Shown: positions 17,910 to 26,613 of the stretch, one piece after another | Layout: the number at the start of each line of letters is the position of its first letter | How positions within the stretch are numbered: position 1 is the first letter of the stretch | Origin: Rhodanobacter sp. A1T4 | GTDB taxonomy: Bacteria > Pseudomonadota > Gammaproteobacteria > Xanthomonadales > Rhodanobacteraceae | Assembly (NCBI RefSeq): GCF_014207185.1 | Contig: NZ_JACHCP010000001.1 | Location: 624,465-688,464, forward strand | Direction of reading: 5' to 3' | DNA: 64,000 nucleotides | Program-made: the position numbers and the translations under genes | Notes under the pieces: generated by a model | Told to the model about the DNA's origin: nothing | Seen by the model: only the letters and a program-made list of their open reading frames with translations | Databases searched by the model: none

Positions 17910-20092
17910 GTCATTACTTTGCTACTTGCCCCAAGGGGCTCGAATACCTGCTGCGTGACGAACTGATCGCGATGGGTGCGATCGATGTCCGCGAAGCGCT
18001 GGCCGGCGCGCATTTTTCCGGCACGCTGGAAACCGCCTACCGTGCCTGTCTGTGGTCGCGGCTGGCCAGCCGGATTCTGCTGCCGCTGGCGGACTTTGAT
18101 GCGGCTGACGACGATGCGCTGTATCGCGGCGTGCAATCGATCGACTGGAGCACGCATCTGGCCGCCCACGGCACGCTGTCGGTCGATGCGGGCACGGCGC
18201 TGAGCAAGCTCACGCACAGTCAATTCATTGCACAGCGCGTGAAGGATGCGGTGGTCGACCAGTTTCGTCAGCGTGATGGCAACCGGCCCGCTGTGGATAC
18301 CGACGAGCCGGATATCCGCATCAACTTGAGGCTACGCCGCGACCGCGCGACGGTATCGCTGGATCTCGCCGGCACGCCGTTGCACCGGCGCGGCTGGCGT
18401 GAAGTACAGGGTGAGGCGCCGCTGAAGGAAAACCTCGCCACCGCCATGTTGCTGCGCGCACGCTGGCCGGAGGTGTACGCCGCTGGCGGCGCGCTGCTCG
18501 ATCCGATGTGCGGTTCGGGCACGCTGCTGATCGAAGGCGCGCTGATGGCTGCCGATGTGGCGCCCGGCCTGCGCCGCGAATACTTCGGTTTCCTTGGCTG
18601 GCACCAGCACGACATCACACTGTGGCGTGGTCTGTTGACCGATGCGAACGAGCGTGCCGAAAAGGGCCTGCGCGAATTGCGCAGCGTGTTCTTCGGCAGC
18701 GATGCCGATCCGCGCATGGTTCAGACGTCCAAACGCAATGCGCAGGAAGCGGGTGTGGCCGGATTCTTTACGCTGGATCGGCAGGAGGTGTCGCACGCCG
18801 CGCCGCCGCCGGGCGTCGACTACGGCCTGGTCATCACCAATCCGCCGTACGGCGAACGCCTGGGCGAACGTGCCGAGATGCCGCTGCTGTATCGCGCCGT
18901 CGGCGATGCCTTGCGCGCTCGCTTCACCGGCTGGCGCGCTGCCGTGCTGGCCGGCGACGTGGAGCTTGGCCGGGCCATGCAGCTGCATGCCGACAAGCGC
19001 TATACGCTGTACAACGGCGCACTGGAAACCGTGCTGCTGACGTTCGACCTGAGCAAGCGGGACGAAGCACCACGCGAGCCCAAGCCACTGTCGGCCGGTG
19101 CGCAGATGCTGAAGAACCGGCTGGAAAAGAACGTCAAGCACTTGCGCAAGCGGCTGACCCGCGAAGGCGTCCACTGCTGGCGTGCCTACGACCAGGATCT
19201 GCCCGAGTACGCCGCGGCGATCGACGTCTATGGCGATACGCATGGCAATGATCATCTGCACATTCAGGAATACCGCGCGCCTGCCGATGTGCCGCCCGAC
19301 GTGGCACGACTGCGCATGCGCGAGATTGCTCGCGTCGCGGGTGAAGTACTCAACGTGCCGCGCGAGCGCATCGCGCTGAAAACCCGCGAGCGCGGCAAGG
19401 GCGGTTCGAAGTACGGCCAGCTCGACCAGCGCAATGAGTTCATCGAGGTGGAAGAGGACAGCCTGAAGTTTCTGGTCAACCTCACCGACTATCTGGATAC
19501 CGGTCTGTTCCTGGACCACCGGCTGGTGCGTGGAAAAGTGCGCGAGCTGGCCGATGGCAAATGCTTCCTCAACCTGTTTGCCTATACCGCGACGGCCAGC
19601 GTGCATGCGGCTGCCGGCGGCGCGCTGGAAACCACCAGTGTGGATCTGTCAGCCACGTATCTGGAATGGGCTTCGCGCAATCTCGCGCTCAACGGATTCA
19701 GTGGCGCAAGCCATCGGTTGATGCAATTCGACGCACTGGAATTCCTGCAGCGTGACCGCGGTCATTACGGGCTGATCTTCGTCGATCCGCCGACGTTCTC
19801 CAATTCCAAGCGTGCCGACGATTTCGATGTGCAGCGCGATCATGTGAAGCTGCTTGATGCCTGTAACGAGCGATTGACGCGCGATGGCGTGATCGTGTTT
19901 TCCAACAATTTCCGACGTTTCAAACTGGACAAGGCCGAGCTGGAACAGCGCTTCGTGATCGAGGAATGGACGGTGCCCAGCATCCCGTTCGATTTCGCTC
20001 GTCGGGCCGACATCCACGGCTGCTGGCTGCTGCGTCGTCGTCCGGCTGACCCGGGAATAAATCCATGGGATTCGGCCCGTATTAAAAAGTAA
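17906..20092 (+). CDS. rlmL: Bifunctional 23S rRNA methyltransferase RlmKL
   Basis: Fused enzyme (728 aa) that makes m2G2445 (RlmL half) and m7G2069 (RlmK half) in 23S rRNA. The N-terminal THUMP domain (about 45-155) precedes the first Rossmann methyltransferase, with LDPMCGSGTLLIEGAL and catalytic NPPYGERLGE near residue 312. The C-terminal half has an N-terminal PUA-like part (about 395-520) and the second methyltransferase, with NLFAYTATASVHAA and DPPTFSNSKR near residue 627. Full length for the family. Coupled to the upstream hydrolase. Confidence 0.97.
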   Translation: MSHYFATCPKGLEYLLRDELIAMGAIDVREALAGAHFSGTLETAYRACLWSRLASRILLPLADFDAADDDALYRGVQSIDWSTHLAAHGTLSVDAGTALSKLTHSQFIAQRVKDAVVDQFRQRDGNRPAVDTDEPDIRINLRLRRDRATVSLDLAGTPLHRRGWREVQGEAPLKENLATAMLLRARWPEVYAAGGALLDPMCGSGTLLIEGALMAADVAPGLRREYFGFLGWHQHDITLWRGLLTDANERAEKGLRELRSVFFGSDADPRMVQTSKRNAQEAGVAGFFTLDRQEVSHAAPPPGVDYGLVITNPPYGERLGERAEMPLLYRAVGDALRARFTGWRAAVLAGDVELGRAMQLHADKRYTLYNGALETVLLTFDLSKRDEAPREPKPLSAGAQMLKNRLEKNVKHLRKRLTREGVHCWRAYDQDLPEYAAAIDVYGDTHGNDHLHIQEYRAPADVPPDVARLRMREIARVAGEVLNVPRERIALKTRERGKGGSKYGQLDQRNEFIEVEEDSLKFLVNLTDYLDTGLFLDHRLVRGKVRELADGKCFLNLFAYTATASVHAAAGGALETTSVDLSATYLEWASRNLALNGFSGASHRLMQFDALEFLQRDRGHYGLIFVDPPTFSNSKRADDFDVQRDHVKLLDACNERLTRDGVIVFSNNFRRFKLDKAELEQRFVIEEWTVPSIPFDFARRADIHGCWLLRRRPADPGINPWDSARIKK

Positions 20093-20155
20093 ACGCTTCA
20101 GTTCACATTAAGCCCGAAAAGTCGAGCATAGGTCCCGTACCAACGGAGAACTGCC

Positions 20156-20548
20156 ATGAGCAACAAACGTTTCAGTAGTGCAACCAAGATGTTGGCCCTC
20201 GGCCTTGCTGTAACAGCGGCAGTCGCCATGCCGCTTAGCGCATCAGCACGCGGCTGGGGCGGATATGGCTACCATGGCGGCTACGGTGGTTATCACGGCG
20301 GTTACGGCCGCGGTGGTTACTGGAGTGGTGGACGCTGGATCGGCGGCGCCATTGTTGCCGGTTTGGTTGGCGGCCTCGTCTACAGCGCGACCCGTCCGGC
20401 ACCGGTGTACTACGGCTACGGTCCCCCGGTCGTGTATACACAGCCAACCACGGTGGTATACGAGAATGCCCCAGTCGTTACCCGTACGGTGACGACTTAC
20501 AGCCAGCCTACGCAGTACGTGCGCGACGATGGCTATTACGGCAACTGA
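20156..20548 (+). CDS. Secreted Gly/Tyr-rich protein
   Basis: Unrecognised secreted protein (130 aa). A signal peptide (about 1-32, cut after SASA) leads into a Gly/Tyr-rich repeat (YGYHGGYGGYHGG, residues about 36-56). A glycine-zipper-like hydrophobic stretch (GGAIVAGLVGGLVYSA, about 63-78) and a Tyr/Pro/Thr/Val-rich tail follow. The pattern suggests an envelope-associated or surface protein. It resembles in composition, but not in detail, the Gly/Tyr-rich lipoprotein at 36263. A strong terminator follows; the gene seems to stand alone. Confidence 0.8.
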   Translation: MSNKRFSSATKMLALGLAVTAAVAMPLSASARGWGGYGYHGGYGGYHGGYGRGGYWSGGRWIGGAIVAGLVGGLVYSATRPAPVYYGYGPPVVYTQPTTVVYENAPVVTRTVTTYSQPTQYVRDDGYYGN

Positions 20549-20581
20549 TATCAGATCTGTTTTTTAAGATCTAGCAAGATA

Positions 20582-20612
20582 AAAGAGCCCGGCTTGATGC
20601 CGGGCTCTTTCA
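20582..20612 (+). terminator. Rho-independent terminator
   Basis: Perfect 12-base stem AAAGAGCCCGGC / GCCGGGCTCTTT with a TTGAT loop, 34 bases after the Gly/Tyr-rich gene. The A and T ends make it potentially bidirectional. Confidence 0.88.
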
Positions 20613-20824
20613 TTGGGGCATATGCCCACCAAGGTGGCGCTCCAACACCAGTTATTGCATGGCGTCATCCCTAGCCGGCTGCCAGCCATCCGCGAATGTC
20701 GCGCCCCAATCACAAGATTTCAACGCTTGGCACGGCATCCTTGCCGCCATGTTTTTCAGCCATCCTCCGCGCCAGGTTCTGGGCATCGTAACTGCGCCGA
20801 GGTGTAGAGCGAAGGATGGTTGCC

Positions 20825-22081
20825 ATGTCTAGCGAAATTTTTCTGGTTTCTTCCAAAGCTGCCGTGCGATTCAGCAGGATTCGTGCGAAGACGCTCGGGC
20901 TGGTCGCGGGACTGAGTGCTGAAGATCTGCTGGTGCAGTCGATGCCGGATGCCAGTCCAGGCAAATGGCACCTGGCGCATACCACCTGGTTTTTCGAGCA
21001 CTTTGTGCTTGGCCGCGATCCCACCTATAAGACGCGCGATCCGGCTTGGCATTTCCTCTTCAATTCCTATTACCAGTCTATCGGGCCAATGCATGCCCGC
21101 CCGCAGCGCGGACTGATATCCCGTCCGTCGCTGGCCGAGGTGTTCGACTATCGTGAGCGTATCGATACGGCGGTCAATGAACTGCTTTCGCGCGATGACG
21201 ATCCTGAGCTGGCGGAGTTGATTGAACTCGGGTTGCAGCACGAGCAGCAGCATCAGGAGTTGTTGCTCACCGACATCAAACACGCACTCTCGTGCAATCC
21301 GCTGCTACCTGCCTATCAAGACAGGAAAGCAGCCTTGCCGCCGGCATCGGCGAGTTTGATGCCTTTGCGTTTCATCAGCGGCAAGGAAGGCATCGTTGAA
21401 ATCGGCCATCGTGGTGAAGGCTTTGCCTTCGACAGCGAGACACCGCGGCATCGCACGCTATTGCAGCCGCACGCGCTGGCCAATCGGCTGGTGACCAATG
21501 CTGAATACCTCGCGTTTGTGCGCGAGGGTGGTTACCGCGAACCTGGCCTCTGGCTTTCCGATGGCTGGGTTACTGTGCAGCGCGAAGGATGGGAACGCCC
21601 GGCTTACTGGCAGGATGATCTGGCCAGCGAATTTACGCTGGCCGGTGTGCAGGAAATCCGCCTGAACGATCCGGTATCGCATGTCAGCTACTTCGAAGCC
21701 GAAGCGTTTGCCCGCTGGGCCGGTGCCCGCTTGCCGACCGAGGCCGAGTGGGAATCCGCGGCTCAAGGTCTGCCCATCAAGGGAAACTTCCAGGACGACC
21801 AGCGGTTTCATCCTGCTGCCGCCAGCGACGACGGCGGCCTACTGCAGATGTATGGCGATGTCTGGGAGTGGACGGCATCGCCCTACATCAGCTACCCGGG
21901 TTTTCAACCTTTGCCCGGCTCGCTGGGCGAGTACAACGGCAAATTCATGAGCGGACAATGGATTCTGCGCGGTGGCTCCTGTGCCACCCCGCGCGATCAT
22001 ATCCGCGCCAGCTATCGCAACTTTTTTCCACCCCATGCCCGTTGGCAGTTTGCCGGGCTACGATTGGGACAAGATCAATGA
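20825..22081 (+). CDS. egtB: Ergothioneine biosynthesis protein EgtB (sulfoxide synthase)
   Basis: Non-haem iron enzyme (418 aa) that joins the thiol substrate to hercynine with O2. The N-terminal DinB-like domain has the first iron His in KWHLAHTTWFFEHF (about 49-52) and the HxxxH motif His139-EQQ-His143. The C-terminal FGE-sulfatase/lectin-like domain shows RLPTEAEWESAA, GDVWEWTASPY and RGGSCATPRDHIRASYRNFF. ATG 20825 is preferred over ATG 20816 because GAAGG sits at 20811-20815. It overlaps egtD by 4 bases. There is no egtA, egtC or egtE nearby, so it may use cysteine directly as other EgtBD-only bacteria do; that is inference. Confidence 0.93.
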   Translation: MSSEIFLVSSKAAVRFSRIRAKTLGLVAGLSAEDLLVQSMPDASPGKWHLAHTTWFFEHFVLGRDPTYKTRDPAWHFLFNSYYQSIGPMHARPQRGLISRPSLAEVFDYRERIDTAVNELLSRDDDPELAELIELGLQHEQQHQELLLTDIKHALSCNPLLPAYQDRKAALPPASASLMPLRFISGKEGIVEIGHRGEGFAFDSETPRHRTLLQPHALANRLVTNAEYLAFVREGGYREPGLWLSDGWVTVQREGWERPAYWQDDLASEFTLAGVQEIRLNDPVSHVSYFEAEAFARWAGARLPTEAEWESAAQGLPIKGNFQDDQRFHPAAASDDGGLLQMYGDVWEWTASPYISYPGFQPLPGSLGEYNGKFMSGQWILRGGSCATPRDHIRASYRNFFPPHARWQFAGLRLGQDQ

Positions 22082-23064
22082 ACGCGCAAGTTTCGGGTCT
22101 CAGCGACGACGATCGTCGCCCACCTTCCAATGAATTGCTGGAAATTGCCCAGCGTGGATTGGCGCTGAAGCCGAAGCGTCTGCCGTCGTGGCTGTTCTAT
22201 GACGAACGCGGCTCCGCGCTGTTCGACGAGATCTGCGAACAGCCCGAGTACTACCTGACGCGCAGCGAGATCGTGCTGATGGATGAACATGCCGGCAACA
22301 TCGCCGACACCCTGGGCAGCGATGTACGCCTGGTCGAGTATGGCAGCGGCAACGCACGCAAGACGAGCATGCTCCTGCAGCATCTGCACGAACCGGTGGC
22401 CTACGTGCCGGTGGAGATTTCAGCCGAGCCCCTGCGCGAAAGTGTCGAACGACTCGGCGCGGAATTTCCATCGCTGCCGGTGCAGCCGCTGTGTGCGGAT
22501 TTCACCAAGCCGCTGCGCCTGCCGATTCCACCGCGTGCGCCGCGTCGTACGGTGGTGTATTTCCCGGGCTCCACCATTGGCAATTTCGACAACCGTGATG
22601 CGGCCGTCTTGCTGCGCAAGATGCGCAACGAGATGGGCGATGCCGGCGGCATCCTGATCGGTGTGGATCTGAAGAAAGATCATGCAGTCATCGAGGCGGC
22701 TTACAATGATCGCGCCGGTGTCACGTCCAGATTTACGCTCAACATGCTGACACGCCTCAACCGGGATATCGGCAGCAATTTCGATCTGACTGCCTTCCGT
22801 CATCGCGCGCACTACAACCCGATGGCTGGTCGTATCGAGACGCATATCGTCAGCGCCAAGTCGCAGCAGGTAAAAATTGGTCGCGCCAACGTGGCGTTCC
22901 GCGAAGATGAGGCGATCCAAGTCGAATACAGCTGCAAGTATTCGCTGGCGGACTTCGAAGCGTTGGCTGCCAAGGCAGGGCTGGCCGTGCTTCGCGTGTG
23001 GACCGATGCGCAGCAGATGTTCAGCGTGCAATACCTCGTGCGTGCTAGCACGGTAGCGCGTTGA
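22078..23064 (+). CDS. egtD: L-histidine N-alpha-methyltransferase EgtD
   Basis: SAM-dependent enzyme (328 aa) that trimethylates histidine to hercynine, the first step to ergothioneine. Family marks include PSWLFYDERGSALFDEIC, PEYYLTRSE, the SAM motif VEYGSGNARKT and YFPGSTIGNF, then GVDLKKD and the C-terminal EYSCKYSLADF. Its ATG overlaps the egtB stop (ATGA), so the two are co-translated. An upstream in-frame extension is only the shadow of egtB. A terminator follows at 23117. Confidence 0.96.
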   Translation: MNAQVSGLSDDDRRPPSNELLEIAQRGLALKPKRLPSWLFYDERGSALFDEICEQPEYYLTRSEIVLMDEHAGNIADTLGSDVRLVEYGSGNARKTSMLLQHLHEPVAYVPVEISAEPLRESVERLGAEFPSLPVQPLCADFTKPLRLPIPPRAPRRTVVYFPGSTIGNFDNRDAAVLLRKMRNEMGDAGGILIGVDLKKDHAVIEAAYNDRAGVTSRFTLNMLTRLNRDIGSNFDLTAFRHRAHYNPMAGRIETHIVSAKSQQVKIGRANVAFREDEAIQVEYSCKYSLADFEALAAKAGLAVLRVWTDAQQMFSVQYLVRASTVAR

Positions 23065-23116
23065 ACCGGCAGGTTCATAAGCCGGCCCTTCCCAGCGGCC
23101 TGAAAGCAGGCGCGTC

Positions 23117-23145
23117 AACACCTGCCTGTACGGCAGGTGTTTTTA
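23117..23145 (+). terminator. Rho-independent terminator of egtBD
   Basis: Stem ACACCTGCC / GGCAGGTGT with loop TGTAC followed by a T run, 54 bases after the egtD stop. It is oriented for the plus strand, and the convergent SH3 gene ends just after it. Confidence 0.85.
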
Positions 23146-23149
23146 CGTT

Positions 23150-23857
23150 TCAGTTGCCGTTGTTGGCAGGCTTTGCCGCTGGCCGGCCCGGTGGACGCTG
23201 CTGACCCGGATTGGGGCGGTTGTTGCCGGGGCCTGAGCCGGGCCGCTGATTGCCGCCACCGGGGTTTCCCTGGCCCGGTCGGGTTGGCCGATTACCGTTC
23301 TGATTCCCTTGACCGGGCCGGCCAGGGCCGCCGACGCCGGGTTGTGGACGCGCTGGTGGACGATTGCCTGCGGGTGGGCGAGTAGGGCGCGGCGGGCGGT
23401 GCTGTATCGGTGGGCGCGGCGGTGGGCGCTGTATAGGACGTGGCGGCGGGCGATAGGGGATCGGGCGACCATACCAGCGACTGCGATCGCGGTAGAACGG
23501 TCGATCCCGATAATAGTTACCCCAATAGCTGCCGATCACGAAGCTGACAATCGGGATGCCGATTTGTGCGCCATATGCAGGCACCAGTACGCGCTGATTC
23601 TGGTAGTTGTATTGCAGATAATTGCCGGCGATCCAGCCGCGATTGCCAAAGGCGATGACATCGCACCATTCCCATCCATCCGTGCACCCTTGGATGGATA
23701 TCTGAGTGCCGATCGGGATTGTGGTGATTCGCGGATAGCTGCTATCCGGTCCCGCACGCAAATTGACATTGGTCGTAACGAAGCCATCCGCGGCATGTGC
23801 GAGCAGCGGGGCGAGAAGAAACAATGAAGCCAGCAAAGCGAAAACTGGACGTTTCAT
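23150..23857 (-). CDS. Secreted SH3-domain protein with Pro/Gly/Arg-rich tail (paralogue 1)
   Basis: Secreted protein of 235 aa. Signal peptide about 1-22 (cut at AHA-ADG). Bacterial SH3 domain at about 24-84, with VNLRAGPDSSYP, GTQISIQGC and GWEWCDVI plus GNRGWIAGNYLQY. Then comes a conserved linker (QIGIPIVSFVIGSYWGNYYR) and a long low-complexity Pro/Gly/Arg/Asn tail (about 130-235). SH3_3 domains often bind peptidoglycan. A close paralogue lies at 25762-26499, and even the ribosome-binding region before the start is nearly identical, so the pair arose by duplication. An S10 peptidase gene separates them. Confidence 0.85.
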   Translation of the reverse strand: MKRPVFALLASLFLLAPLLAHAADGFVTTNVNLRAGPDSSYPRITTIPIGTQISIQGCTDGWEWCDVIAFGNRGWIAGNYLQYNYQNQRVLVPAYGAQIGIPIVSFVIGSYWGNYYRDRPFYRDRSRWYGRPIPYRPPPRPIQRPPPRPPIQHRPPRPTRPPAGNRPPARPQPGVGGPGRPGQGNQNGNRPTRPGQGNPGGGNQRPGSGPGNNRPNPGQQRPPGRPAAKPANNGN

Positions 23858-24041
23858 GAGATCAATCTCCGGCGGTCAGCTCGAGTTGGCAGGCCGGCTG
23901 ACCATGCACCTGGCATGGTCGAAGCCGCCTCGCACCCCATGACATTGTTCCAGTTTTGGCAGCAGCGCAAGCTCAGTGCGAATTTAGTTCAACCGCCTCA
24001 AAGGCAGAGGGCGTGCTTCGCCCTCTGCCGTTCAATGGCGA

Positions 24042-25556
24042 TTACTTGACGCCGTAAAGTGCGCGTACGTCGTGCGACAGCGCGGACTGGCTGTCTTCGC
24101 GCGCGTAGAACATGTGTCCGCCGGCATACTCTTTCACCTGCACGCGGGTCGGATCACCCATCTCGGGCATCTGATCGACGATCAGCACCGAGGCCATGAA
24201 CGGGCAGGACAGGTCGTCCCAGCCGTGGGCAATCAGCACGCGCAGACCGGGGTCGTTGGCAACCGCTTCGCGCAGCTGCGATACCGAGCCCTGATTGGCA
24301 TCGTCGTCCTCATGCCACAGCTTGTTCACGTCATAGCTCAGTGCGTTATAGCGGCCGTCGTATTTCCAGCCGACCGTCTGCGTGACGAAGTTGACCATCG
24401 CGCTGGTGGTGGGCGCGATGATGCCGTTGAGGATCGGATCGCCGGTCTGCTGATGCGGTGCGTACGGGAACGGGTCCCATGCAGTGACGTTGGAATCGTA
24501 GCGACTGCCCAACTTACCCTCGGCGCGATAGACCTCGCGCAGATAAGCCTGCGTTTCCAGCCGACCGCCGGAGCGTTTTACGAACAGTGGATCGAGCCCA
24601 GTCAATTCGGTGACCTTGCTGACTACGCGATCAGTCGCCTGCGGATCGGAGCGGCCCTTCATCAGGTCGGTGGCGTATTCGCCGCGTGTGTATTCGATGA
24701 TCGGTGCCATCGCTGCGTCCGTGAGCTTGTGCTCACGCTCCAGGTGCGCCGCGGCGATTGAGGGCAGGGTCAGCATCCATGGCAGAGGCGATACGTTTTC
24801 GTCATCGGATGCCGCCGAGTCGAGATACGGCGACAGCAGCACCAGGCCGTTCATCGCCACACCGAGCTGGGTTTGCAGATAGTCGGTGATGCGCGGGCCA
24901 CGGAAGCCGCCGTAGCTCTCGCCGACCAGATACTTGCGTGAGGTCATGCGCCCGTTCTTGACCAGCCAGTCGTAGACGATGCGCGACAGGTACTTGATGT
25001 CGTTGTCGGTACTGTAGAACTGCTTGGTTGCTTCCTTGTCATCGACCAGCGCGCGACTGTAGCCCGTGCCGACCGGGTCGATGAAGACCAGATCGGTAAA
25101 GCCTAGCCAGGTGCCGGGATTGTCGTGCAAGGTGGCGGGTGCCGAAGGCGTGTCACCCTCGACACCGAAACTCACTTTTTTCGGCCCAATGGCGCCGAAA
25201 TTGAGATAGACCGAAGATGCGCCCGGTCCGCCGTTGACGGCGAATGTCACCGGCCGATCCTTGCCTGGCATCGTGTATGCGGTGAATACCACTTCAGCGG
25301 TGATAGTGCCCTTGTCATCGCGCACCGGCAGCGAGCCGACGGTGACGGTGTACTTGAGCGATCGGCCATCCACGCTGGTGCTCTGCGAGACGTGTGCGTC
25401 GGCTGGCAGCGGTGGCAGGTGGAAGCCATTGCTGCTGCCGGCGTCATCCGTCGATGCCGGCTTGTCCGCCTTGTGACCATCGGCGGCAATGGCGGATAGA
25501 TTGAAACCGGCTAGCACAAGCGTGGCCAGCAGGGCAGATTGCAGAGACTTGCGCAC
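24042..25556 (-). CDS. Secreted serine carboxypeptidase, peptidase S10 family
   Basis: Exported peptidase of 504 aa with a signal peptide (about 1-25, ending at LSAIAADG). The alpha/beta hydrolase fold has the oxyanion segment VNGGPGASSVYLNFGAIGPK and the nucleophile elbow GESYGGFRG. Asp is near VLIAHGWDDLSCPF, and His in EYAGGHMFYARED. The start is taken as GTG 25556, which has GAGG 9-12 bases upstream and begins a normal signal sequence; the in-frame ATG 25691 gives an 45-residue extra segment with no role. Flanked by the two SH3 paralogues. Confidence 0.88.
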   Translation of the reverse strand: MRKSLQSALLATLVLAGFNLSAIAADGHKADKPASTDDAGSSNGFHLPPLPADAHVSQSTSVDGRSLKYTVTVGSLPVRDDKGTITAEVVFTAYTMPGKDRPVTFAVNGGPGASSVYLNFGAIGPKKVSFGVEGDTPSAPATLHDNPGTWLGFTDLVFIDPVGTGYSRALVDDKEATKQFYSTDNDIKYLSRIVYDWLVKNGRMTSRKYLVGESYGGFRGPRITDYLQTQLGVAMNGLVLLSPYLDSAASDDENVSPLPWMLTLPSIAAAHLEREHKLTDAAMAPIIEYTRGEYATDLMKGRSDPQATDRVVSKVTELTGLDPLFVKRSGGRLETQAYLREVYRAEGKLGSRYDSNVTAWDPFPYAPHQQTGDPILNGIIAPTTSAMVNFVTQTVGWKYDGRYNALSYDVNKLWHEDDDANQGSVSQLREAVANDPGLRVLIAHGWDDLSCPFMASVLIVDQMPEMGDPTRVQVKEYAGGHMFYAREDSQSALSHDVRALYGVK

Positions 25557-25693
25557 AGATCCGTTCCTCAGGACTAAAGGCACAAGCCTAACCGTCCGTT
25601 GTGCCGCCGGAGTGTGCATAAAGGCATGGATGAGGGATTCGCTGCGCGTCACATTGGAAACATAGCCATGCGATGGCGTGCGTAGCCACACAG

Positions 25694-25725
25694 CAGAACG
25701 GGATGATTTGTATCATCCCGTTCTG
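25694..25725. terminator. Perfect inverted repeat, probable terminator
   Basis: A 14-base perfect stem (CAGAACGGGATGAT / ATCATCCCGTTCTG) with a TTGT loop lies between the second SH3 gene and the S10 peptidase. The T-run is weak on either strand (TTT on the plus side), so termination is likely but not certain. Confidence 0.55.
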
Positions 25726-25761
25726 TTTCATCACGGTCATCTGGACAGCATCATCGATCGA

Positions 25762-26499
25762 TCAATGGCCGTTGTCGTCGTTATGGTCATTGTCGTGGTG
25801 ATCTTCAGGGTGCCCTGTCGGATGAGCTTGCGGCTGCGGTCGACCCTGGCTGGTTGCCGGCTGGCCTATTCCTGGCCGAACGGCGGGGCCTTGCCCCCGC
25901 TGCGGAACCGATGGCTGGCCGTTCTGTATGGCGCGCTCGGGATAACCCGGGCTCACGGGTCCGAGACGTCCCGGCCGCTGATACCCTGCTCCGGGTTGGC
26001 CGCCATAGTTACCGTTTGGCCCATGCCACTGGCCGGGGCCACCCGGACGTCCCGGGTAGGGGCCGTGCGATGGTGGCGATGGTGGCCTACTCACATAGGG
26101 CCGGTTATACCAGTTGGCGCGTTGGCCATAGAACGGACGGCTGCGATAGTAGCGATCCCAATAGGCGCCGATGCTGAAGGCGACGATGGGAATGCCGATT
26201 TGCTCACCGTACTCCGGCAGCAGAACCTGCTGATCCTGGTACTCGTACTGGATGTAACCGCCGGGGATCCAGCCGCGGCTGCCGTCGCCTTCGTTGATCA
26301 CGTCGCACCATTCCCAGCCGTTGGTGCACCCCTGTACATCGACTTCTGTGCCGGTCGGCAGTTGGTCGACCAGCGGGTAACTCGGGTCGGGGCCTGCGCG
26401 CAGGTTCACGTTATCGACCACATACCCTTCGGCCGCATAGGCACATACGGGCGCTGCCAGACACAGCACAGCGAGGGAAGACCAAAGCTTGCGTTTCAT
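25762..26499 (-). CDS. Secreted SH3-domain protein with His/Pro-rich tail (paralogue 2)
   Basis: Secreted protein of 245 aa. The signal peptide ends at AYA-AEG and the SH3 domain (about 25-90) has VNLRAGPDPSYP and VQGCTNGWEWCDVI. The linker QIGIPIVAFSIGAYW is shared with the paralogue at 23150. The tail is Pro/Gly/Gln-rich and ends in a His/Asp cluster (HPEDHHDNDHNDDNGH) that could bind metal; paralogue 1 lacks it. Start ATG 26499 is chosen: CCGGAG lies just before it, and the codon before is an in-frame GTG. It is followed downstream by a hairpin and the S10 peptidase gene. Confidence 0.85.
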   Translation of the reverse strand: MKRKLWSSLAVLCLAAPVCAYAAEGYVVDNVNLRAGPDPSYPLVDQLPTGTEVDVQGCTNGWEWCDVINEGDGSRGWIPGGYIQYEYQDQQVLLPEYGEQIGIPIVAFSIGAYWDRYYRSRPFYGQRANWYNRPYVSRPPSPPSHGPYPGRPGGPGQWHGPNGNYGGQPGAGYQRPGRLGPVSPGYPERAIQNGQPSVPQRGQGPAVRPGIGQPATSQGRPQPQAHPTGHPEDHHDNDHNDDNGH

Positions 26500-26613
26500 C
26501 ACGTCGATCTCCGGCGAAAAAAGAGAGTGCTCCCTATCGAGCGAGCGCGTTCACTTTATATGCGCTTTTGACCGTGATCACGTGGTTTTTACGGCGAGGC
26601 TTTGGCTCGCCGT

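Noticed and set aside
18332..19606. 424-codon minus-strand open frame within rlmKL
   Set aside because: Shadow of the RlmKL coding strand, with no recognisable domain and no ribosome-binding site.
26591..26613. Perfect stem ACGGCGAG / CTCGCCGT just after the msrB stop, as terminator
   Set aside because: On the msrB strand it is followed by A residues, not T, so it does not fit an intrinsic terminator; left as a hairpin only.
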